A DNA stretch of 64,000 nt. Source: an uncultured Bacteroidales bacterium. GTDB lineage: Bacteria; Bacteroidota; Bacteroidia; Bacteroidales; WCHB1-69. Shown here in pieces: positions 32,708-41,790 of this stretch. Positions within the stretch are counted from its first letter, which is position 1. Each line of letters opens with the position of its first letter. A model generated the notes under the pieces. The model did no database searches. It was not told where the DNA came from and was given only the letters and a program-made list of their open reading frames with translations. The DNA is taken from NCBI GenBank assembly GCA_934699095.1, contig CAKUVI010000002.1:310001-374000 (forward strand), given 5' to 3'. The position numbers and the translations under genes were made by a program.

Positions 32708-34855
32708 TTATTCAGCCATCAGGATATCGAGCATTGCATTAGCGGAATCGGCGATGCGTGTGCCGGGTCCGAAGATGGCGGCAACACCGCAATTGTAGAG
32801 GAAGTCATAGTCCTGTGGTGGGATCACACCGCCCACGACAACCATGATATCCTCACGTCCGAGTTTCTTAAGCTCTTCAATAACCTGAGGCACAAGTGTT
32901 TTGTGTCCGGCAGCGAGAGAAGAAACGCCCATGATATGTACATCATTCTCCACAGCCTGTTTAGCTGCCTCTTCCGGAGTTTGGAACAGCGGGCCCATAT
33001 CAACATCAAAGCCTATGTCGGCGTATCCGGTAGCGACCACCTTGGCTCCGCGGTCATGACCGTCTTGTCCCATTTTAGCCACCATGATACGAGGACGGCG
33101 GCCCTCTTTGCGAGCAAACTCATTGCATTTCTCGCATGCTTCCTTGAATGAAGCGTTGTCTTGTTGTTCTTTGCTATACACGCCAGATATCAAATTGATT
33201 TTTGCTTTGTATCTTCCATACACTTTTTCGAGTGCCATTGATATTTCACCCAATGAAGCACGTACGCGGGCGGCCTTGATTGAGAGGTCGAGAAGGTTGC
33301 CGTTGCCTGTCTTGGCGCACTCGGTGAGGGCATCCAAGGCAGCTTGAACTTCAGCCTCGTTGCGGTTTGCCCGAAGCTCGGCCAATCGTTTTATCTGTGC
33401 TTCGCGCACGGTGGTGTTGTCAACCTCCAACGTCTCGATAGGTGATTCTTTGTCAAGTTTGTATTTGCTTACACCGATAATGGATTCCTTGCCAGAGTCG
33501 ATACGGGCCTGTTTGCGGGCCGAAGCCTCTTCGATGCGCATCTTCGGAATACCTGTTTCGATGGCTTTTGCCATGCCGCCGAGTGACTCAATCTCCTGAA
33601 TATGTTCCCAAGCGCGGTGTGCAATCTGATGGGTGAGGCTTTCAATGTAGTAAGATCCAGCCCAAGGATCTATAGAGCGACATACCTGGGTCTCCTCTTG
33701 GATGTAAATCTGTGTATTACGTGCAATACGAGCAGAAAAGTCGGTAGGAAGGGCAATGGCCTCGTCGAGGGCGTTGGTGTGCAACGACTGGGTGTGGCCC
33801 AAGGCGGCTCCCATAGCCTCAACGCACGTACGGCACACGTTGTTGAAAGGATCCTGCTCGGTGAGAGACCATCCTGAAGTCTGGCAGTGGGTACGCAGAG
33901 CCATTGATTTCGGATTCTGCGGATTGAACTGCTTAACAATCTTGGCCCAAAGCATGCGGGCTGCACGCATCTTGGCGATTTCCATGAAATGATTCATGCC
34001 TATGGCCCAGAAGAATGAAAGTCTTGGAGCAAACTCGTCCACACTCATGCCTGCATTGACACCAGCGCGAAGATATTCCAAACCATCTGCCAAAGTGTAA
34101 GCCAATTCGATATCATCGGTTGCACCTGCCTCCTGCATGTGATAACCCGAAATGGATATTGAATTGAATTTAGGCATATTCTTTGAAGTGAACTCAAAGA
34201 TGTCGGCGATGATCTTCATCGAATGAGCCGGCGGATATATATATGTGTTTCTCACCATGAACTCTTTCAGAATATCATTCTGGATTGTGCCTGAAAGCTG
34301 GTCCAAAGACACACCCTGCTCTTCTGCAGCGATAATGTAGAAGGCGAGGATTGGAAGCACCGCACCATTCATAGTCATGGAGACAGACATCTTGTCGAGT
34401 GGAATCTGGTCGAAGAGGATCTTCATGTCCAAAATCGAGTCTATTGCAACACCGGCTTTACCGACATCGCCCACAACACGCGGGTGGTCGGAATCGTAAC
34501 CGCGGTGCGTAGCCAAGTCGAAGGCCACCGAAAGTCCTTTCTGACCAGCAGCCAAATTCCTGCGGTAAAAGGCGTTAGACTCTTCAGCAGTGGAGAAGCC
34601 GGCGTACTGGCGGATCGTCCACGGACGGAAGACATACATCATGGAATACGGTCCGCGAAGATATGGCGGAATACCAGATGCATAATTCAAATGTTCCATG
34701 CCAAGCAGGTCATCCTCGCCGTACACCTGCTTGACAGGTATCTGCTCAGATGTCATCCAGTTGGAAATAATATTGTTGTCCTTTGCCCACTGAGAAAAAC
34801 TCTCATGATTTTTTGGGACATTCTTGAAGTCTATGTTACTGAAATCAGGTCGCAT
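32708..34855 (-). CDS. mutB: Methylmalonyl-CoA mutase, large subunit
   Basis: A 715-residue B12-dependent isomerase that interconverts succinyl-CoA and methylmalonyl-CoA on the route to or from propionate. The N-terminal barrel contains RPWTIRQYAGFSTAEESN and SVSMTMNGAVLP. The C-terminal B12-binding domain has the DGHDRG motif near residue 600, whose His replaces the lower cobalt ligand, then SSLAAGHKTL and VVGGVIPPQD. The length is right for the catalytic subunit. The usual small subunit gene (mutA) would lie upstream, but 34856-35051 is non-coding and the next gene on that side is on the other strand, so it is not in this window. Confidence 0.96.
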   Translation of the reverse strand: MRPDFSNIDFKNVPKNHESFSQWAKDNNIISNWMTSEQIPVKQVYGEDDLLGMEHLNYASGIPPYLRGPYSMMYVFRPWTIRQYAGFSTAEESNAFYRRNLAAGQKGLSVAFDLATHRGYDSDHPRVVGDVGKAGVAIDSILDMKILFDQIPLDKMSVSMTMNGAVLPILAFYIIAAEEQGVSLDQLSGTIQNDILKEFMVRNTYIYPPAHSMKIIADIFEFTSKNMPKFNSISISGYHMQEAGATDDIELAYTLADGLEYLRAGVNAGMSVDEFAPRLSFFWAIGMNHFMEIAKMRAARMLWAKIVKQFNPQNPKSMALRTHCQTSGWSLTEQDPFNNVCRTCVEAMGAALGHTQSLHTNALDEAIALPTDFSARIARNTQIYIQEETQVCRSIDPWAGSYYIESLTHQIAHRAWEHIQEIESLGGMAKAIETGIPKMRIEEASARKQARIDSGKESIIGVSKYKLDKESPIETLEVDNTTVREAQIKRLAELRANRNEAEVQAALDALTECAKTGNGNLLDLSIKAARVRASLGEISMALEKVYGRYKAKINLISGVYSKEQQDNASFKEACEKCNEFARKEGRRPRIMVAKMGQDGHDRGAKVVATGYADIGFDVDMGPLFQTPEEAAKQAVENDVHIMGVSSLAAGHKTLVPQVIEELKKLGREDIMVVVGGVIPPQDYDFLYNCGVAAIFGPGTRIADSANAMLDILMAE

Positions 34856-34878
34856 AAAATTTTATATTAATGAGACGG

Positions 34879-34886
34879 CAAAAGTA
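34879..34886 (-). promoter_or_regulatory. -7 element for the mutB operon
   Basis: The minus strand reads TACTTTTG followed by CCG, 23 bases before the start codon of mutB. Confidence 0.65.
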
Positions 34887-34998
34887 CAAAAATAATCATC
34901 ATGAACAACACAAAAAATGACCTGTCCAAATCTGAGAAATGATTAATTCACGATGGTGATAATTTTAAAAGAATTATTTGTCGTTTGCATAAAAAATA

Positions 34999-35006
34999 TA
35001 TCTTTG
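34999..35006 (+). promoter_or_regulatory. -7 element for the small membrane-protein gene
   Basis: TATCTTTG followed by CG, with a TTTG 18 bases upstream (34977-34980) as a fitting -33 element. Confidence 0.65.
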
Positions 35007-35051
35007 CGAATCATTTTAATTATGTAATCGTAAACTAAAAATCATACAGAA

Positions 35052-35432
35052 ATGAAACAGAAAAATGTTCTTTTATGGGTATTGGCAGCCGCAGTGGTTA
35101 TTCTCTGCTTAGTAGTAGTATTCACCACAAGCAAATCTGCAAAAATCAAGAAGGTTGAGAAATTCACTGCACAAGTGGAGGAAAACTATCAGAACTATTC
35201 ATCCTCAGATTTGGAGAAGGCCCAGGCCAAATTCGATAAAATAGTGGCAAAGGTTGAAAAGAAGAAACTCACCGGGGAAGAGGAATCCCACATCAACGAA
35301 CTTAAAGGACAGTGCAAAGGATACTTCGCACAGGCTAAAGCCCGCCTGATACTTCAGGATTTCAACAAGGCGTTGGACGATGCCGGCGACGAAGTCAAAG
35401 GTGTGATAAAATCACTAAACGAAGAGGAATAA
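35052..35432 (+). CDS. Small membrane-anchored protein (DUF6565-like)
   Basis: A 126-residue protein. One N-terminal membrane segment (about residues 7-26, LLWVLAAAVVILCLVVVFT) is followed by a charged, helical outer domain rich in Lys and Glu with a coiled-coil character. It resembles the small DUF6565 proteins of Bacteroidales, judged from memory and not by search. Function is unknown. It has its own promoter and terminator. Confidence 0.65.
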   Translation: MKQKNVLLWVLAAAVVILCLVVVFTTSKSAKIKKVEKFTAQVEENYQNYSSSDLEKAQAKFDKIVAKVEKKKLTGEEESHINELKGQCKGYFAQAKARLILQDFNKALDDAGDEVKGVIKSLNEEE

Positions 35433-35445
35433 AAAAATATGAATC

Positions 35446-35470
35446 CTCCAGAACATTCTGGAGTTTTTTT
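35446..35470 (+). terminator. Terminator after the small membrane-protein gene
   Basis: CTCCAGAA pairs perfectly with TTCTGGAG across a 2-base loop, followed by seven T residues. It lies inside the longest frame of the next gene, which shows that this gene really starts at 35505. Confidence 0.88.
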
Positions 35471-35504
35471 ATACTCCATTTTCAAATCAATTAAAATCAA
35501 TATT

Positions 35505-37046
35505 ATGAAAAAACTATTATTCGTAAGCGTTCTGATTCTGGCTTGTTGTGCCACATTTGCTCAAAGCAGTGTTGTTTCCAAGCCCTTCTCATCCATGTGG
35601 ATAAAAAGGTCCGGATTCTATAGCAACGCCATTGGGCAGAGCGATAACAGCGCCTACATCATGACAAGTTATCGTGACAAAGGATCTCTGAAGAAGCCCA
35701 AGAGCTTCACCGATCACCTGTACACCATCGACAAAAGCACACTTCATGCCACCGACATGACGGTAACAGTACCCGGAATGCATGATTTCCTGGGTGCCAT
35801 CGATGGTGACAACAACATAGTGACCCTATATTTGAGCACAACAAAAAAAGGCGACTTCATAACATTCACAATCGGCGACATAGACAAGAAAGAGAGTGCG
35901 GTGTCAATCTCAGACGAGACTTCAGTGACTTTTCCGGCAAATCCGAGTTTTTGGCCAGAATACATAACCTCAAAATCACCTGACGGAAAACTTCTTGCCG
36001 CCATCGCGGTTATAACCGGCAAAAAGGGTGTTTTGGAAAACATTCATGCTGTTGTGGTAAACGACAAAGGGGAATTTGAATGGAGCGGCAGCATAGCCCC
36101 AGACTTCGGAGGAAGCAGTTTCGGCATATCCAACTTCGCGGTTGACAACGACGGCTACATTTATCTGCCGGCATACACTTGCAGCGTAAAAGGAGACAAG
36201 GTGTCGGATGTTGAATTCCAGGTGAGCAAAATCCGCGGGAAGGAAAACCAGACGTTCAATGCGGGAGTCACATTTGGAAAACCGCAGAACTTCACGACCA
36301 AAATCATGTCTGACGGCAATGTCGTGGTCGGCGGCTATTTCACGAGAACTTTCAAAAACACCATGACCCAGACCGACGGTTACTTCTTCTACAATTTCAA
36401 CACAAAGACAAACAAGTTCACATACTGCAACGCATACGATTTCAGCGAGAACTATGCACAAAAGAAGGCACCTTGGCGTCTGTCAAGCGTATTAGCCAAC
36501 CAGCAATACTCGATCAAAGCCGATGACATATACGAGCTGGCCGACGGCAGCTTGGTTCTCTGCGGCGAGCATCGTTTCATCAAGCAAATACGCGACATGC
36601 AGACAAACACCGTAACCTACGACCTTCTCACCAAAAACATCCTGATATCAACAATGCGCCCTGACGGAAGCTCCGCTTTCTCAATGATTCAAAAACAGCA
36701 GTCGGCCAAACTCGGGTTTATCCCATCCGACTGGAAGATGATGAACATATCATATTCGGCTTTCGCCCATGGCAACGACATGTACTTTGTGTTCAACGAG
36801 CACAAAAAGAACATACCCTACCCTGGTGACGGAGTTGTGTTTGGCATGTTCGGATTGATCTACAACAAGCCAGGTGAAATCGTTTTAATGAGACTCACGC
36901 CTGACCAAGAGGTCACACAGACAATCCTGCCCGACAACAAGGAGCAGCTCATCAGGGAAGTGGTGTTCACCGACGGAGATGCCTTTTATGCAACGGGAAT
37001 CACCAAAGACGGGTTCACCATCAACAAATTCAAATTAGACAAATAG
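35505..37046 (+). CDS. Secreted protein of unknown function, beta-propeller-like
   Basis: A 513-residue exported protein with a signal peptide (MKKLLFVSVLILACCATFAQ). The mature part is a series of beta-rich units with recurring D-G turns (DGDNNIVTLYL, DNDGYIYLPAY, MSDGNVVVGGYF, LADGSLVLCGEH, FTDGDAFYATG) spaced by 70-100 residues, as in a propeller. No family name can be given. The start at 35505 is used because the upstream ATG at 35439 precedes a terminator hairpin. It converges on the 2-hydroxyacid dehydrogenase gene 9 bases away. Confidence 0.65.
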   Translation: MKKLLFVSVLILACCATFAQSSVVSKPFSSMWIKRSGFYSNAIGQSDNSAYIMTSYRDKGSLKKPKSFTDHLYTIDKSTLHATDMTVTVPGMHDFLGAIDGDNNIVTLYLSTTKKGDFITFTIGDIDKKESAVSISDETSVTFPANPSFWPEYITSKSPDGKLLAAIAVITGKKGVLENIHAVVVNDKGEFEWSGSIAPDFGGSSFGISNFAVDNDGYIYLPAYTCSVKGDKVSDVEFQVSKIRGKENQTFNAGVTFGKPQNFTTKIMSDGNVVVGGYFTRTFKNTMTQTDGYFFYNFNTKTNKFTYCNAYDFSENYAQKKAPWRLSSVLANQQYSIKADDIYELADGSLVLCGEHRFIKQIRDMQTNTVTYDLLTKNILISTMRPDGSSAFSMIQKQQSAKLGFIPSDWKMMNISYSAFAHGNDMYFVFNEHKKNIPYPGDGVVFGMFGLIYNKPGEIVLMRLTPDQEVTQTILPDNKEQLIREVVFTDGDAFYATGITKDGFTINKFKLDK

Positions 37047-37055
37047 TAAAAACAT

Positions 37056-37985
37056 CTATTTAGTCAGAACATCGATATTGTTGAGTACAATGTCGATTCT
37101 GTGATCGAAGGCCTCACGCGTGGCATAGCCCACATGTGGGGCCATCGTGCAATTAGGAGCAGAGAGAAGTGGATGGTCTTTCGGCAATGGAGGTTCCTTT
37201 TCGTACACATCGATACCAGCACCAGCTATAGCCCCATTCTTAAGAGCCTCAGCCAAAGCATCTATATCAACAACGTTACCACGTGCTGTATTTATTATCA
37301 CAGCCGTTGGTTTGCACAGTTCCAGCCTTCTCTTGTCTATAAGGTGGTAGGTTTCATCTGTGAGCGGGACGTGTAATGAGATTATGTCTGAAACCCTCAT
37401 AAGTTCGTCAAGTTCAACATAGCGCACTCCGCGTTCAACGAGTTCAGCTTTTCGGGAGCGGTTCCAGGCCACAACTGTTGCGCCGAAGCACTGCAACAGC
37501 TCTGCTGTGCGGCATCCTATTGCACCAGTCCCGACAATTCCAATTGTCTTGCCTTTGAGTTCAAAACCCAAGAAGGAGCCGCGCGCGCCACCGGCACGTA
37601 TATCAGTGTTCAAAGCACAAATACGTCTGTAAACGTCGATCATAAGTCCTATGGCCAATTCAGCCACGCCCTCGGTAGCATATCCTGAGGCATTTACAAC
37701 CTTTATGTTATGTTCTTGGCAATATTTAAGGTCAATATGATCAAGGCCAGTGAACGCCACATTCAAAAAACGGAGCTTTGGACATTTTGACAAGACATCT
37801 GCAGGAATCGGAATATTTGAAACGATGACCATTTCAGCATCTTTCATACGCTCTGCAACAACGTCTTTGTTTTCGTTCCTGTCATTAAAAAAGACGAACT
37901 CATGACCCTTGGCCGCGAGTTCGCTCTTAATCTCTTCAGCACGGTTTTGGGAAATCCCAATCGGCTCAATAGCAACTATTTTCAT
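37056..37985 (-). CDS. D-2-hydroxyacid dehydrogenase
   Basis: A 309-residue NAD-dependent dehydrogenase. The dinucleotide motif is GIVGTGAIGCRTAELL (near residue 150), the substrate-binding Arg is in INTARGNVVD, the Glu is in AGAGIDVYEKEPP and the catalytic His is in APHVGYATREA. This is the glycerate/phosphoglycerate dehydrogenase superfamily; the precise substrate (glycerate, lactate or another 2-oxo acid) is open. It lies 12 bases after the Omp28-family gene in the same direction and is probably co-transcribed with it. Confidence 0.85.
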   Translation of the reverse strand: MKIVAIEPIGISQNRAEEIKSELAAKGHEFVFFNDRNENKDVVAERMKDAEMVIVSNIPIPADVLSKCPKLRFLNVAFTGLDHIDLKYCQEHNIKVVNASGYATEGVAELAIGLMIDVYRRICALNTDIRAGGARGSFLGFELKGKTIGIVGTGAIGCRTAELLQCFGATVVAWNRSRKAELVERGVRYVELDELMRVSDIISLHVPLTDETYHLIDKRRLELCKPTAVIINTARGNVVDIDALAEALKNGAIAGAGIDVYEKEPPLPKDHPLLSAPNCTMAPHVGYATREAFDHRIDIVLNNIDVLTK

Positions 37986-37997
37986 TATATCTTATTA

Positions 37998-38846
37998 TTA
38001 TTCAATCACTTTACATGTCTCAACTTGAAGAACATCGCCATTAATCATGTCGTAGAGCATAGCTACTACGCTGCAATCATTCGGATTCCAGTCCTTGTCG
38101 TTAAAATTGGCGACGGAAGCATAAGTGAAAGCATCTCCCTCCGCGAAACCCTCTCCATTATTGATGACAGAGCCGAACGGATCAGTCAGTGCAGTCCTGA
38201 AAACGTGATTATGTGTATATTCCATTATAGTTTCAGTACCGTCTTTTTGAGGCTTCACAATCCCATCTTCAACGAGATAGATGGCAAGACGCAGTTGGGA
38301 CGGAAAATCCTTGAGCATAGTAACCTTCACATTGGCTTTCAGTTCGTTATCTTTGAAATTGTTAATGATTTGTATTGCGGCACTGACATCTGAGCGGTCA
38401 ACAGCTGCAACCGCTGACGGCCACTGTTCACGCTGCCAACCGCCTGGTGTGTTGTTCATATTCACTATTGCGACAGGAATTCCGGAAATGGAGAAATATT
38501 CACCCAACTGGTTACCGGCTTCAGTGCGGAAATCGTATGTAAAAGTGGAGCCGAACGGACGAGCAAGAGAACCAAAATGTATTCCCATCATCACCAAAGT
38601 GTCGCCATAACGGTTGTGCAAATCATTGAGCACAGCATGACCGGCCGGACAATTATTACACATATGTCCAGTAAATTCATCTATAAGAATCTTTCTATAC
38701 ACGTTCGACTTGTCAATATCAGGAAAATCAACATCCACAGATTCATGTTCTACGATCTCGTAACGGTCTCCTTCGACCTTATCACAAGAAAAGAGCAATA
38801 TGGCTGAAGCAACAACAAAAGCAACCGCGGTAAAAAACTTTTTCAT
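37998..38846 (-). CDS. Omp28-family lipoprotein with thioredoxin-like fold
   Basis: A 282-residue lipoprotein. The leader MKKFFTAVAFVVASAILLFSC ends in a lipobox cysteine. The mature protein begins with an acidic stretch and then LIDEFTGHMCNNCPAGHAVLN, which carries a CxxC pair like that of thioredoxins, followed by ISGIPVAIVNMNN. These fit the Omp28-related family, which is known from Porphyromonas as an outer-membrane protein. A redox or copper-handling role is possible but unproven. The start at 38846 agrees with a promoter at 38871-38878, which rules out the earlier ATG at 38873. Confidence 0.82.
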   Translation of the reverse strand: MKKFFTAVAFVVASAILLFSCDKVEGDRYEIVEHESVDVDFPDIDKSNVYRKILIDEFTGHMCNNCPAGHAVLNDLHNRYGDTLVMMGIHFGSLARPFGSTFTYDFRTEAGNQLGEYFSISGIPVAIVNMNNTPGGWQREQWPSAVAAVDRSDVSAAIQIINNFKDNELKANVKVTMLKDFPSQLRLAIYLVEDGIVKPQKDGTETIMEYTHNHVFRTALTDPFGSVINNGEGFAEGDAFTYASVANFNDKDWNPNDCSVVAMLYDMINGDVLQVETCKVIE

Positions 38847-38870
38847 CTTATGTTTATTAAAAATAAAGCG

Positions 38871-38878
38871 CAAAGATA
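38871..38878 (-). promoter_or_regulatory. -7 element for the Omp28 gene
   Basis: The minus strand reads TATCTTTG followed by CGC, 24 bases before the ATG at 38846. Confidence 0.65.
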
Positions 38879-38919
38879 AGAATTACTTCGAAACAACCAA
38901 AGAACAAAAACAAAAATGT

Positions 38920-40311
38920 TTATATTTTGTATGTTTTGCCTTTCACTTTGGATTTCGTTTCCTCACTGTTATTTGATGGTGAGTCTGAATCCTTGACAGT
39001 AATTCTCAAATCCTGTGTTGAGATAGTCTTGTAAGTCATAGATTCATCGTCATAATAGGTAAGCTTAGCAGCAGGAATGTAATATTCTCCGGCATCATGT
39101 GGAACGAAAGTGTATCGGAAAGTCTTAGAGCCGCTCACAAGGTTGCCTTTAGCGGATATATTTTGATATACCTTAGGATACATTTGGTCCCAAGCGGCCG
39201 GAAAATCAACATCCATATCATCTTTTTCGATATGATGAAGGTTACCGTTTCCTGAAACTGTGATTGTGATAGTGACAGGTCGTCCCGCATTCACCTCAGA
39301 TTTGTTAGTCTGGGCCGAGATATCAAAATGTCCGACGATGTCTGTTTTGTCATCGTTTCTGGAGTTTGGGAGAGGTTTAACCTTCAGAGAGAGTTCGTTA
39401 GCAGACAGTTGGAAGTCCTTAGCACGCATAGTGTTCATGCGTCCCCAGAAAGGGCTGTTCACAACTGCGGGAACTGCGATGCGCATCACAAGATCGAGTT
39501 TTGGCACCACCACCTTGCCCACCTTCGTGGGATAAACCGCAGTCTGTTTTACAGTGTAAACATGGTAAGTCTCACCCTTCACAGTCTCAGTGGTTTCATC
39601 GCGATAGTTCAATTCCATAGGATCGATCCAAGCGGCATCGGTGGAAGCGAAGTTGGCGCGGGCGATTTCAAAATCCCTGATCTCCTTCTTAATATAAAGT
39701 TTATGCGTCACCACAACAGGCTCGCCTTTGTATGCTTCAGTCTGCGAGACAAATGCTTTCACGAACATATCGTCTTTTGAGATGTCGTCCTTATACTCCA
39801 CCCTATCGTTTTTATTGTCTTTTCCATCACCACCGCCACCGAAGAAAGAGTCAAAGTCGGGCCATTGAAACTCGAAAAATCCCCGGCGATCATCGTCATT
39901 GTTTTTCTGAGACACTTTCGGAGACTTGACCACCTTTACCACGACGGGATCTGTATGCATCACTTTCCCGTCAACAGACACGGAGACGCCTGGTATTGTA
40001 TATGTGCCTTCGCGGTTTATTGACAAAAAATAAACATAAGAGTATTCGGTCTTCTGCTCAGTGGTGCCGTTAGCCATGGAAATAGATGTGGAAGTCGAGG
40101 TGCTCGGTCCTCCCACAAGCTCGAATTTCCCGAAATCCGTCTCTAAAAATGTAGCCTTGGCATTAGTTGATACAACGTATTGAAATTGCTGGTTTACGCC
40201 CACTTCGGAAGGAGCTTTTGCAACACAAACCGGTTCCACCTGTGCCTTGGTGTTGGTATGGCACGATGATAAAATCAAAGTCAACAATAATAACAAACTA
40301 ATTCGTTCCAT
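38920..40311 (-). CDS. batD: BatD-family (oxygen tolerance) protein
   Basis: A 463-residue exported protein. A lipoprotein-like leader (LLLLLTLILSSC) is followed by beta-sandwich modules with the BatD signature KAPSEVGVNQQFQYVVSTN and GPSTSTSTSISMANGTT near the start, EGTYTIPGVSVSVDGK, and a later module SEVNAGRPVTITITVSGNGNL. BatD normally has a C-terminal membrane segment and is part of a moxR-batA-B-C-D-E operon. Here the protein ends after the soluble modules, and no other bat gene is adjacent; a DUF58 protein lies 20 kb away. It may be a specialised paralogue rather than the operon member. Confidence 0.8.
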   Translation of the reverse strand: MERISLLLLLTLILSSCHTNTKAQVEPVCVAKAPSEVGVNQQFQYVVSTNAKATFLETDFGKFELVGGPSTSTSTSISMANGTTEQKTEYSYVYFLSINREGTYTIPGVSVSVDGKVMHTDPVVVKVVKSPKVSQKNNDDDRRGFFEFQWPDFDSFFGGGGDGKDNKNDRVEYKDDISKDDMFVKAFVSQTEAYKGEPVVVTHKLYIKKEIRDFEIARANFASTDAAWIDPMELNYRDETTETVKGETYHVYTVKQTAVYPTKVGKVVVPKLDLVMRIAVPAVVNSPFWGRMNTMRAKDFQLSANELSLKVKPLPNSRNDDKTDIVGHFDISAQTNKSEVNAGRPVTITITVSGNGNLHHIEKDDMDVDFPAAWDQMYPKVYQNISAKGNLVSGSKTFRYTFVPHDAGEYYIPAAKLTYYDDESMTYKTISTQDLRITVKDSDSPSNNSEETKSKVKGKTYKI

Positions 40312-41140
40312 CGTCTTGATATTTTTTTTGATTTGTAAACGAAAGAAGTCATGAAATATTATTGGATAAAAAAAATATTTGGCTGTATTATATGGAAATT
40401 CCTTCCGTTTTTACACCTGTTTTTTAGTGCTGCAAAAGAAATAAAAACGAGAGAATAAAGGACCATGATTTCATTTTTGTAAAATTATTGTAGTCAGTAT
40501 TTTCTATACAGACCCAATGATAATCATTATTTTGCTGTTGAGTATAGGAATTTTCAGAAAAGAAACCGAGTTGTATTTGTCAATATATGAAATGACACTT
40601 TTCTCACAGCCGTAGTAGTCACATAAAACGACTATGAAAAAAATCATTGTAGCTACTATAATATCTTTGTATAGGAGATGTCATGGTGACAAATCTAAAA
40701 CCAATTCCGATCACTTCGATACCACTTGAATCTTTTAACACAAAAGAGCTATGACTATCTACGAAAGGATGTAGATAATATGGCAAATCAATAGAAAATA
40801 AAGAACTTTCTATACCTTTTTCTGCTCCTTTATAATGAGCATAAAAGTATGCATCTATGCAAAAAAAGAATACATATTGTAGTTTTTTTTTCTTTAAATG
40901 TTAATCTGAACATAAGACCTAATCTTCAACTGTTTTGTGAAAAAACGCAAACTTTCTTGTGTCATAAGGATACGGCATCCTCCCATTTCCAAAAGGAAAT
41001 ATTTGACCTTTCCTATGCAGTGATTTGTTTCGGTTTAACGTTTACAACCGCGTTTCAAAGTTTAAGACAAAATCCATATACTTGCATTATTATTGTTTTT
41101 TACTGTCCAGTGTTATTTGCAATCTTTATAAACAACTATT
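40312..41140. other. Gene-poor AT-rich stretch with possible gene relics
   Basis: No convincing gene. Two short frames look like eroded beginnings of exported proteins: 40517-40615 (starts MIIIILLLSIGIF and ends at tandem TAG stops) and 40634-40729 (starts MKKIIVATIISL). A 105-codon frame at 40849-41166 has no coding character. The region borders the RHS island and looks like decayed accessory DNA. Confidence 0.45.
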
Positions 41141-41776
41141 TCACCATGCTATACACCAAAAAATAACATATTCATTATTAGGGTTGATTGCAATTCCTGA
41201 ACGGTAGCCGTGTTGTAAATGTGGAGGGAGCCACATTCGATGACAGTTCCAATTATCATCTAATACAAATGTTTTTCCAGATTTAATAACATATAAGATA
41301 TAACCTTCTGACAAACCCGTATTGGTTGTTGAATCAATCCATAAACTATCTTCATTATCAGATTCATAAACATTGTGCATTTTGAAATCTGGTATCATAT
41401 CTGAAATTTGCGCATTGACATAAGAAGAATCCAATTGGTTTCTTTTATCAAATTCCCTGTCTTTTAGAATTACAAGTTTTGAGGTATCGCACAATTTTTG
41501 AACAGATTGTTTTTCAGCAAAATCCTTTAGATGTTAGAAATCAAGATTGTCTTTCGAAACCACCAAAAGGTATTTACAGCACATCGAAGGATTTGTGCAT
41601 TTTTGAGAGAGACCTAAAGGGTTTAATTTAGAGGTGTAAAAGATTTCATCCGTCGGAAAAAAACTGCAAACACTGTCTGGGATAGGATTTTTAGCAGATG
41701 TTATTACCTTATTGCCTCGCGGTTGTCCACAGGCAACAAAACACACCAAAATAAAAACTAAAAAACTGTATCGCAT
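41141..41776 (-). pseudogene. Lipoprotein gene interrupted by one in-frame stop; candidate RHS immunity partner
   Basis: Two frames, 41534-41776 and 41141-41494, are in the same phase and separated only by a TAA at 41534-41536. Read across it, the product would be about 210 residues. It has a lipoprotein leader (FLVFILVCFVACG), several cysteines (including NPSMCCKYLLVV), then HLKDFAEKQSVQKLCDTS and an otherwise intact C-terminal half ending in NNEYVIFWCIAW. It begins 14 bases after the end of the RHS-tip gene on the same strand, the usual place for an immunity or accessory protein. A CAA-to-TAA change would explain the stop. Function is not recognised. Confidence 0.6.
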
Positions 41777-41790
41777 AGCTGAAAATTATA

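Noticed and set aside
35439..35504. Upstream start for the secreted protein at 35505
   Set aside because: The segment contains a strong terminator hairpin, and the signal peptide begins at 35505.
40849..41166. A 105-codon plus-strand frame upstream of the island
   Set aside because: Its product is Phe- and Ile-rich from AT-rich DNA, has no promoter, and overlaps the end of the lipoprotein pseudogene on the other strand.
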